Shown: piece by piece, positions 1 through 5,648 of the stretch | Layout of the letters: every line of letters starts with the position of its first letter | Numbering within the stretch: position 1 is the first letter of the stretch | From: Pseudomonadota bacterium | Lineage (GTDB): Bacteria; Desulfobacterota; Anaeroferrophillalia; Anaeroferrophillales; Tharpellaceae | Assembly (NCBI GenBank): GCA_030641485.1 | Contig: DAOWHJ010000028.1 | Location: forward strand, 1 to 5,648 | Length of the DNA stretch: 5,648 nucleotides | Reading direction: 5' to 3' | Notes under the pieces: model-generated | Seen by the model: only the letters and a program-made list of their open reading frames with translations | The model's database searches: none | What the model was told of the DNA's origin: nothing | Program-made: the position numbers and the translations under genes

Positions 1-1
1 A

Positions 2-64
2 GCTTTTCTTGAGTCGACATATCGTGTTCTGAATCGATCAGACATGAATAAGTCAGTTCCTTAA
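2..64 (+). CDS. Possible C-terminal tail of an upstream gene (partial)
   Basis: This frame is open from the left edge to a TAA at 62-64 and encodes about 20 residues (AFLESTYRVLNRSDMNKSVP). Of the three forward frames it stays open longest; the other two stop at 10-12 and 30-32. The stop lies just before the ribosome site of the next gene, as expected for the end of a preceding cistron in an operon. It is in the same frame as the glycosyltransferase that starts at 77. The F-L-x3-Y-R-x-L-x-R pattern loosely recalls short repeats such as DUF4214, but 20 residues cannot support a family call. It could equally be untranslated leader sequence. No function is assigned. Confidence 0.4.
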   Translation, partial: AFLESTYRVLNRSDMNKSVP

Positions 65-65
65 G

Positions 66-71
66 AAGGAG
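66..71 (+). promoter_or_regulatory. Shine-Dalgarno site that fixes the GTG start at 77
   Basis: AAGGAG lies five bases before the GTG at 77-79. The next in-frame candidate, ATG at 122, has no purine-rich site before it. The strong site therefore favours the GTG start, which gives a 423-residue product. Confidence 0.8.
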
Positions 72-76
72 AATCG

Positions 77-1348
77 GTGTCTAAGTTGTTATCTGAACGG
101 TACCGGCAGTTTGTCGGCCTTATGCCGCTAAGGCTTAAGCTCGCTTTAAAAAATAATACTCTTTACAGTGGCTTGCTGAAACCGGTGTGGGCTCAAGGGC
201 TCAGGTTTTGCCAGAAGCGACTAAGTGAGTTTGCGACAAGCTCAGTGGTTCCCATAATTATTAACCAGCGGTCGTGGCCAGGGCCTTTAGTCAGTATTAT
301 TGTTACCTGTTACAATTATGGTGATTTTCTGGATCCGGTTCTGGCTTGTCTCAAGGCTCAGTCTGAGAGAAATTTTGAGATAATTCTGATTGATGATGGC
401 TCAACCGACCCTGAAACTGTGGCGAAAGTCAATGAGTTGAAGAAACTTGAATCACCTGACTTTACAGTTATGCAACAGCCCAATCAGGGGGTGATTGCGG
501 CCCGCAATAATGCTATAGCCAAAGCTCAAGGGAAATATATCTTTCCACTCGATGCTGATGATACAATTGAGAAGACATTTTTACAGAAATGTCTGCTTTT
601 TTTAGAAAATTCACCGGAACATTTCTTTGTTTATACCTGGACCCACTCAACCGGAGATAAGGATTTTGTCTGGGAGACCCGAGACAGCGATCCCGACTAT
701 TCCCTGATTGAGAACCGAATGGGTTACGTAATGTTTCGCAAGAGTGCCTTTATGCAGGTTGGCGGCTACAATCCGGTTATGGCGGCAGGTTATGAAGATT
801 GGGAACTTTGTGTTAATCTGGTGGCGCATGGCTATATCGGCCGGGTAATTAAAGAACCGCTCTACAATTATTATGTGAAGCCGGGGGCACGGAATTACCA
901 CGCAATTAAAAAACATGAGATTTTAAAAACTATAATTAACGATTTGCATAGAGCTAGTACAACAATCAATAGAAAAATCCTGCTCAAGCTGGCAGGCCAG
1001 TCCTACTGCGTGAAAGATTCGTTGATTAACTTCTCTACAAGTGAAAAAGCGGGGTTTAGAGAGAAAGTTTTTCTTCTTGATCTTTATAGCAGTGGTACTG
1101 ATGTTTGCACAATTATGGACGACCTTAGAGTTGCGGTTGAGAACTTGAACGCAACCGTTCTGTTAACGTTGCCGGCCCCCTGGAAAGATCTGTTTCTTAA
1201 CAGTTGCCCGGAAAATCTTTTTGTCTACTATCCTGAGTTGTACCACCCTAGTCGGGACATAAAACCTTTTTACGACTATCTTGAACGTCGCTATCAGCCG
1301 CAACCTCTGAGTTTGGGTGAACTTCAGAGCTATACTAACGCTGGTTAA
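77..1348 (+). CDS. Family 2 glycosyltransferase with an unrecognised C-terminal module
   Basis: This is a GT-A fold glycosyltransferase (GT2) that should transfer a sugar from a nucleotide-sugar donor to a growing glycan, probably in the cytoplasm or at the inner membrane face. Residues 1-68 are a basic, partly amphipathic lead-in. The catalytic domain spans about 69-275. It opens with PLVSIIVTCYNYG, has the nucleotide-binding IDDGSTD (D106, D107), NQG-x3-AARN, the metal-binding DADD at 159-162, and GYEDWEL at 238-244, whose E240/D241 fit the usual catalytic-base position. Residues 329-416 form a small alternating strand/helix module with YPELYH at 385-390, which recurs in the large gene downstream. 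The GTG start is supported by AAGGAG at 66-71. A methyltransferase gene follows after 64 bases. GT2 membership is secure; donor and acceptor cannot be read from the sequence. No transmembrane segments are evident, so it is not a membrane-embedded synthase of the cellulose or hyaluronan type. Confidence 0.93.
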   Translation: MSKLLSERYRQFVGLMPLRLKLALKNNTLYSGLLKPVWAQGLRFCQKRLSEFATSSVVPIIINQRSWPGPLVSIIVTCYNYGDFLDPVLACLKAQSERNFEIILIDDGSTDPETVAKVNELKKLESPDFTVMQQPNQGVIAARNNAIAKAQGKYIFPLDADDTIEKTFLQKCLLFLENSPEHFFVYTWTHSTGDKDFVWETRDSDPDYSLIENRMGYVMFRKSAFMQVGGYNPVMAAGYEDWELCVNLVAHGYIGRVIKEPLYNYYVKPGARNYHAIKKHEILKTIINDLHRASTTINRKILLKLAGQSYCVKDSLINFSTSEKAGFREKVFLLDLYSSGTDVCTIMDDLRVAVENLNATVLLTLPAPWKDLFLNSCPENLFVYYPELYHPSRDIKPFYDYLERRYQPQPLSLGELQSYTNAG

Positions 1349-1412
1349 ATCAGCAAGAAAGCAATTGATTCCGATGAGCTCTAAACTCTGAACCCAAAAA
1401 TGGAGAAAATTT
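1349..1412 (+). promoter_or_regulatory. Intergenic spacer with ribosome site for the methyltransferase
   Basis: This 64-base gap has no convincing hairpin plus T-run and no clear -35/-10 pair, so read-through from the glycosyltransferase gene is likely. A GGAG core at 1402-1405 sits seven bases before the ATG at 1413 and supports that start. Confidence 0.55.
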
Positions 1413-2249
1413 ATGGGAAATATCAGCCGGGTTGAGATTGATGACTACTATCGTCATAATATGTGCCGACGTTATGGTGGCATTGAGCCTTTGCATGCCG
1501 GTTTTAAGTCTCTGTTTGCAGAAAAAAGTGCTGCTTATGAAAAATGTTTACAAGAGTTTACCGCCTTTACGGATCAATTTTTAACAATTCCGCTCTCCTC
1601 TGCGTCCGCAACCTCGCCGAAAGAGCCGGTCTGGAATAACGGTTTTTTCCCGGCAATTGATGCGATTGCCCTTTTTGGTCTGGTGTCAACCTTGAAACCG
1701 AAGATTTATCTCGAGGTGGGTTCCGGTCATTCAACCAGAATTGTGGCTAAAGCCAAAGCTCTAAATAGTCCTGAAACCCGGATAATCTCAATCGATCCAA
1801 TGCCAAGAGCGGAGATTGATGAGCTTTGCGATGAGGTGGTGCGTAAGCCTTTAGAGGAGTGTGACCTGTCGCTGTTTGACCAACTTTCAGAAAATGACAT
1901 TCTCTTTTTTGATGGTTCGCATAGGGTTCTGCAGAACTCAGACAATGAGGTGCTTTTTTTCGATATTATTCCGCGCTTGAAACGTAATATCTATATTCAT
2001 TTACACGATATATTCTGGCCCTTCGATTATCCGGATGAGTGGGCCAAACGTATGTATTCGGAGCAGTATGTTCTGGGCGGAATGCTGCTTTATGGTCAGG
2101 AGAGTTTTGAGGTGGTCTTGCCCAACACCTATATCTCTTGGTGTACCGATCTGCTCGCCAATTTTCAAAGATTATGGGATGCGCCAGAGTTAAAAGGTAT
2201 CGGTAAAGAGGGCTCTTCATTTTGGCTTAAGAAAAAAGTTGATGGTTAA
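1413..2249 (+). CDS. Class I SAM-dependent methyltransferase
   Basis: The product is a 278-residue soluble protein with a Rossmann-type methyltransferase core that should use S-adenosylmethionine as methyl donor. Residues 1-95 are a lead-in. Motif I is LEVGSGHST at 100-108, with the glycine-rich turn at G103 and G105. The acidic residue ending strand 2 is D128 in SIDPMPR. FFDGSHR at 165-171 (D167, H170) and LHDIFWPFDYP at 197-207 (H198, D199) match the Methyltransf_24-like group, in which a DG-x-H motif and a later HD follow the SAM site. The C-terminus ends in SFWLKK, which I recall as common in this group. The start at 1413 has a GGAG seven bases upstream. It lies between two glycosyltransferase genes, so the likely substrate is a sugar or other group of the same glycan, as an O-methyl decoration or chain cap. 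That role is inferred; nothing in the sequence shows the acceptor. The fold call is strong. Confidence 0.9.
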   Translation: MGNISRVEIDDYYRHNMCRRYGGIEPLHAGFKSLFAEKSAAYEKCLQEFTAFTDQFLTIPLSSASATSPKEPVWNNGFFPAIDAIALFGLVSTLKPKIYLEVGSGHSTRIVAKAKALNSPETRIISIDPMPRAEIDELCDEVVRKPLEECDLSLFDQLSENDILFFDGSHRVLQNSDNEVLFFDIIPRLKRNIYIHLHDIFWPFDYPDEWAKRMYSEQYVLGGMLLYGQESFEVVLPNTYISWCTDLLANFQRLWDAPELKGIGKEGSSFWLKKKVDG

Positions 2250-2283
2250 CCAAATTGACCCAAAGAGTTGATAACCAAGAGTT
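2238..2283 (+). repeat. Short imperfect direct repeats at the gene 2 / gene 3 junction
   Basis: GTTGATGGTTAACCAA (2238-2253) recurs as GTTGATAACCAA (2267-2278), with four bases missing, at a 29-base offset. AAGAGTT also occurs twice (2263-2269 and 2277-2283). The first copy overlaps the methyltransferase stop codon and contains the palindrome GGTTAACC (2244-2251). It looks like a small slippage duplication in the spacer. A regulatory role is not supported. Confidence 0.35.
2277..2281 (+). promoter_or_regulatory. Weak ribosome site before the large glycosyltransferase gene
   Basis: AAGAG lies nine bases before the ATG at 2291, a weaker match than those of the two preceding genes. The frame is open upstream to a TGA at 2240-2242, so an alternative start at TTG 2255 is formally possible. 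The ATG is preferred because the GT2 domain begins only five residues after it. Weak initiation would fit translational coupling to the gene that ends 41 bases upstream, but this is inference. Confidence 0.45.
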
Positions 2284-2290
2284 AGCTGAA

Positions 2291-5200
2291 ATGACACCAA
2301 CACCACTGGTCAGTGTCATCATTCCGGCTTATAATCATGAGCGCTGGATTGTTGCGACTTTGGAGAGTGTTCTGAGCCAGTCGCTGACTGACTTTGAGTT
2401 GATTGTGGTTGATGATGGCTCTAAAGATCGGACGGCAGAGATCGTATCCACATTTGCGGATGAGCGTCTTAAGCTGGTTCGTCAGGAGAATCGGGGTACT
2501 GCGGCAGCCATCAATCGGGGGTTAAGCTTAAGTCGAGGTCGTTATATTGCTATCTTAAATTCGGATGACTTCTTTAAGCCCAAGCGTCTTGAAACTTTGG
2601 TTGACCTGTTGGAGAGTCGCCCTGAAACAATGTTGGCGTGTTCGCGGGTTTCCCTAGTTGATGCTGATGGGATTGCGCTTGCAAAGGAAGCCCCGGAATG
2701 TGTTTGGCTTAAAGAGGCAGAAGCCGATTTTCATAAAAGTGGTGATCTCCTTTTAAGCTTGCTCCGTGATAACTTTATATGTACATCATCTAACTTCTTT
2801 TTCCGGCGGCGTTTGATCTTTGAGATTGGTCATTTTCGTGACTTGCGCTATGTTAATGATCTTGACTTTTTGGTGCGCTCTCTAATTTGTTGTCCTGGAG
2901 TTTTTTGTCAGCAGGATCTGCTTGCCTATCGCCAGCATAGCGATAATACTCTGGGGGAGAGAAAACTTGATAAAGAGGCCGATTTTTTACTGGAAGTTGC
3001 TTGGGTTTTGGCCGCAGCCGTTGAAACAGAAGGGCTTGGTCGGCAGTGGGATTTTCAGGTTTTCTGTGAACTTTTAGCGAAATACTACCGGCTTAATCTT
3101 GAGACTCTGCTTTTTTCGATCCTCTGTTTTCGTTTCCAAGATAAAGGTTTTTGTACGCCTAGTGAGCTTGGCCAAGAGCAGTTTGCGGCACTTTTAGAAA
3201 GTAGCAGTCGGCGGCTTAATGAGCAGAGTTTTGTGGAAGGCCTTACGTTCCAGGTCGAAGAGCAACTTTCTCATATACAGACCTTGCTCAAAGCGAAAAA
3301 ATTTCACCTTGAGCAGAGTGTGGCCTGGCAGAGTCAAAGCGAATTATTGCAGAAGCAAAACCAAGATTTTTTATGCAAAATGCGGGAGCGCGACCAGGAA
3401 CTCGCTCAAGCTGAGCAGCTTCAGCATGAAATTTGGCAGAACCGTGAATGGTATCGCCAGCAATATGAGACGGTTGTAAATTCAAAAAGATTTCGGCTCT
3501 TTACCCTGCTTGGTAAGGTACGGCGTGGGCACGATAGAAGCTCTAACCTGCGAGAGCTGTTGCGATTGTTACTGCCGAATACTTGGCGGGTCCGATTACG
3601 GGTTTGGCGTAAAAGGTTACAAAGTTTGCGAGATCCAGCCACGTTGAAATCAGTTTTCAATGAGCGCCTTAAAGTTTGCTATCAACGTCTGTTTGCGAGG
3701 CATCAGTTTGAGCAAACAGTTTGGGGTGAAGCTACTGCACCACTGTTGAGTTTGTTAGTTCTTTGCGATAAAGATGCGGTGCAAGTTAAACTTTTTTGTG
3801 ATCAGCTGAAACAGCAGACCTGGTCTGAGTTTGAAGTCTATTTTTTGCTTTTCGCGAGCGATCAGAAACGTACAGAGCTTTTGCTGGCCCGCTTGGGTAA
3901 GGAAAAAATTGCCAGTTGGCATATCCTGGCAAGCAGTTTTCCGGTTGATTGTCCATCTGGTTCTTGGGGGAAACTTTTTAACCAGGCCCTTAAACAGTCT
4001 CAAGGTAAATATATTGTCGCACTTAACTGTACAGATGAATTGGCACCGACCTTTCTTGAGGAGTCTTTGCTTAAGCTTGAGGCATCACCGCCACACTTTT
4101 TTATTCAGAGTTTAAATGACTCTTTACAGTCTGATAGTGATGACCAGGTCTCACTGCCACTTCTTGAAGCCTTAGATAGAGATCGTTTTCGTCCACTTAT
4201 TTTTCCCCGTTCGACCGCAACTAAACTTGAAGGATACAGTGAAGCCATGCAGAACGAGTGTCTGGCGTGGGAGTTTTATGTTAACCTGTTGCGGCACGGC
4301 TACAAAGGTTGCCAGGTCAGTGGACGGATTTTCAAAGGTTATTTATCCTCAGTGCAATCCGGATCTGGGTTTGAACTTGGTTTAGATTCCGGTAGAGAGC
4401 AAATCCGAGTTTTGTATTTAGGAGCCATGGTCAACCACAAGGCGCAACTTGAGCGCCGTTTACATCAATATTGGCAGGTAACTGGCTCATTGTGCAATCT
4501 TTTGCCACTGCCGCAGGCAAAGCGGGAAAAAGTGGTTTGGCTTGATTTGTTGAAGGTCTCCTTTGTACCCTGGGAGCTATTACCCGCGCTTAAAGAGTGG
4601 ACTAAAGTTTCACAAAAGCCATTAATTGTTACAGTTTCAAGTCATTTCAGGAATTTTTTTCTTTATAATAAAACAGCCGGAGTTCGGGTCTATTTTCCTG
4701 AGGAGTATCACCTTCAAGGTGACAAAGAGTATTTGTCCGGTTATATTAAGGGGCGCTACACCCTGCAAAGCATTTTACCAGCTGAAATTTTGGCAAAGGT
4801 CAGGGCTCAGCCTGTAGAGGTTGTTAAGAGGAGCTCGGACAAGAAAAAATTACGTATTCTTTACGCTTCTCCGTGGTTAATTACCGGTGGTGCTGACACT
4901 ATGACGGTTGACTGGTTCCGTGAGCTTGAGGAGGAATGGTGCGAAAAATATTTTGTTACTACCCTCTCTAATCATAATAATTGGCTTCCAAAAATTGCTG
5001 ATTATGCGGCCGGGGTTTTTGATCTTCCGGCTTTGGGCTGTTCAAGCTTGGCTGAAGTGACAAGCTTCCTCCTCGATTTTATTACTCGCTATCAGATTGA
5101 CATCCTCCATATTATGAATAGTGAGGTTGCTTTTAATGCTCTGCCTAAGTTAAAAGAGCACTTTCCTTACCTTAAAGTAGTCGCTCAGTTTCACTGTTTT

Positions 5201-5648
5201 GACTATTTTTCTGATGGCAGGCAGACTGGTTATCCTTTCACCATGCCGCCACGTTATGATCATCTGATTGATAGTTATAATCTTGAGTACCCACAACTGG
5301 GGGCTGAGATTGTGGAACTCTACCCCTATGTCAATCCGGCAAAATTTAAAGTTATCCATGGTAGTATTGACAGTCTCTCTTTTACACCATTAGCCCAATC
5401 TCCAAGTTTGGAAAGGGCTTGTGAAAGGCAAGAAAAGGTTTTAACTCTGCTTTTTATCGGACGTTTGGATCGACAAAAACAGCCTTTGCGGCTTCTGAAA
5501 GTTGCCAGCGCTCTGCGGCGTGATGGGGTAGCTTTTGTTATGCATATTATTGGTGACGGTAGTCTTGAATCCCAGAAAAAAGAATTTTTGGCAAAGCTTA
5601 AACGTGAAGGTTTGGAGGACGTTGTTTGCTGGCATGGAGAGCAACCCT
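2291..5648 (+). CDS. Multidomain glycosyltransferase: GT2, coiled coil, decayed GT2, shared module, GT4 (3' end outside window)
   Basis: One uninterrupted frame runs from ATG 2291 to the window edge, giving 1119 complete codons with no stop. Domain 1 (about 1-225) is an intact GT2: PLVSVIIPAYNHE, VDDGS (D41, D42), NRGTAAAINRG, the metal-binding NSDD at 90-93, a possible catalytic base at N189-D190, and YRQHSDN at 213-219. A helical stretch leads to a Gln/Glu-rich coiled coil at about 315-394, then NSKRFRLF (397-404) and a basic linker (LRELLRLLLPNTWRVRLRVW from 420). Domain 2 (about 484-690) is GT2-like but lacks the key acidic motifs: LFASD at 520-524 replaces IDDGS, NCTDE at 579-583 replaces DADD, and CLAWE at 657-661 replaces YEDWE. 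Residues 746-833 repeat the C-terminal module of the gene at 77, with YFPEEYH at 801-807. Domain 3 (851 onward) is GT4-like with GT-B fold: ITGGADT (G866, G867), QFHCFDYF, HGSID at 1023-1027, IGRLDRQKQP at 1056-1065 and IIGDG at 1086-1090. The GT4 donor-site EGxP/E-x7-E region should follow beyond the edge, so the full protein probably exceeds 1200 residues. At least two sugar transfers by one polypeptide are likely; the sugars are unknown. Confidence 0.9.
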   Translation, partial: MTPTPLVSVIIPAYNHERWIVATLESVLSQSLTDFELIVVDDGSKDRTAEIVSTFADERLKLVRQENRGTAAAINRGLSLSRGRYIAILNSDDFFKPKRLETLVDLLESRPETMLACSRVSLVDADGIALAKEAPECVWLKEAEADFHKSGDLLLSLLRDNFICTSSNFFFRRRLIFEIGHFRDLRYVNDLDFLVRSLICCPGVFCQQDLLAYRQHSDNTLGERKLDKEADFLLEVAWVLAAAVETEGLGRQWDFQVFCELLAKYYRLNLETLLFSILCFRFQDKGFCTPSELGQEQFAALLESSSRRLNEQSFVEGLTFQVEEQLSHIQTLLKAKKFHLEQSVAWQSQSELLQKQNQDFLCKMRERDQELAQAEQLQHEIWQNREWYRQQYETVVNSKRFRLFTLLGKVRRGHDRSSNLRELLRLLLPNTWRVRLRVWRKRLQSLRDPATLKSVFNERLKVCYQRLFARHQFEQTVWGEATAPLLSLLVLCDKDAVQVKLFCDQLKQQTWSEFEVYFLLFASDQKRTELLLARLGKEKIASWHILASSFPVDCPSGSWGKLFNQALKQSQGKYIVALNCTDELAPTFLEESLLKLEASPPHFFIQSLNDSLQSDSDDQVSLPLLEALDRDRFRPLIFPRSTATKLEGYSEAMQNECLAWEFYVNLLRHGYKGCQVSGRIFKGYLSSVQSGSGFELGLDSGREQIRVLYLGAMVNHKAQLERRLHQYWQVTGSLCNLLPLPQAKREKVVWLDLLKVSFVPWELLPALKEWTKVSQKPLIVTVSSHFRNFFLYNKTAGVRVYFPEEYHLQGDKEYLSGYIKGRYTLQSILPAEILAKVRAQPVEVVKRSSDKKKLRILYASPWLITGGADTMTVDWFRELEEEWCEKYFVTTLSNHNNWLPKIADYAAGVFDLPALGCSSLAEVTSFLLDFITRYQIDILHIMNSEVAFNALPKLKEHFPYLKVVAQFHCFDYFSDGRQTGYPFTMPPRYDHLIDSYNLEYPQLGAEIVELYPYVNPAKFKVIHGSIDSLSFTPLAQSPSLERACERQEKVLTLLFIGRLDRQKQPLRLLKVASALRRDGVAFVMHIIGDGSLESQKKEFLAKLKREGLEDVVCWHGEQP

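Noticed and set aside
598..604. T TTT TTA heptamer in frame inside the first gene, a possible -1 frameshift site
   Set aside because: The -1 frame meets a stop within about 20 codons, and the domain continues normally in the zero frame past this point. I see no convincing downstream stem-loop, so it is probably a chance T-run.
647..916. Minus-strand ORF of 89 codons
   Set aside because: It lies wholly antisense to the GT2 catalytic domain, has no recognisable motif, and is best explained as a shadow of the coding frame.
2250..2290. Possible terminator or internal promoter between the methyltransferase and the large gene
   Set aside because: The GGTTAACC palindrome is only eight bases with no loop, no T-run follows, and there is no convincing -35/-10 pair. 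The 41-base gap is better read as an operon spacer.
3219..3479. Plus-strand ORF of 86 codons, and similar short ORFs at 3831-4115 and 4626-4817
   Set aside because: All lie inside the continuous frame of the large glycosyltransferase, which carries clear GT2 and GT4 motifs on both sides. Their translations are basic, low-information shadows.
5150..5644. Minus-strand ORFs at 5150-5359 and 5441-5644
   Set aside because: They are antisense to the GT4 domain, whose motifs (HGSID, IGRLDRQKQP, IIGDG) are intact on the plus strand.
1..5648. Mobile element, CRISPR array, tRNA or rRNA
   Set aside because: No transposase or integrase motif, no terminal inverted repeats, no regularly spaced repeats and no tRNA-like cloverleaf were seen. 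Almost the whole window is accounted for by glycan genes.

Overview
The window is a one-directional (+ strand) run of surface-glycan biosynthesis genes. It holds two complete genes, one very large gene cut by the right edge, and possibly the last codons of an upstream gene at the left edge. Base composition by eye is moderate (roughly mid-40s % GC) and looks uniform, with no sign of a transferred island boundary, insertion sequence, RNA gene or CRISPR. The ribosome sites are bacterial Shine-Dalgarno types. A GT2 / methyltransferase / multidomain GT cluster of this kind is typical of O-antigen, capsule or exopolysaccharide loci of Gram-negative bacteria. I cannot name the organism; a proteobacterium is a guess.

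Layout: 2-64, possible C-terminal tail of an upstream gene. 77-1348, a GT2 glycosyltransferase (423 aa, GTG start) with an intact GT-A active site and an unrecognised C-terminal module. 1413-2249, a class I SAM-dependent methyltransferase (278 aa). 2291-5648, a multidomain glycosyltransferase of which 1119 residues are visible. This last gene is easy to miss because it has no stop in the window. It occupies about 60% of the window, and every other ORF from 2291 to the end is a shadow of it.

The big protein reads, in order: an intact GT2 domain (about 1-225), a helical segment, a Gln/Glu-rich coiled coil (about 315-394), a basic linker, a second GT2-like domain whose catalytic motifs have decayed (about 484-690), the same C-terminal module found in the first gene (about 746-833), and a GT4-type (GT-B fold) domain cut off at the window edge. 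The decayed GT2 domain plus module is a divergent copy of the whole first gene product. This is the most interesting observation here: a free-standing active enzyme, and two genes downstream an apparently inactive copy of it built into a polyfunctional transferase.

The genes are closely spaced (gaps of 64 and 41 bases, no terminator-like hairpin seen) and are probably co-transcribed. The likely scheme is inferred, not shown: the GT2 and GT4 domains add successive sugars to a lipid- or protein-linked glycan, and the methyltransferase decorates or caps it. The sequence does not reveal sugar donors or acceptors.
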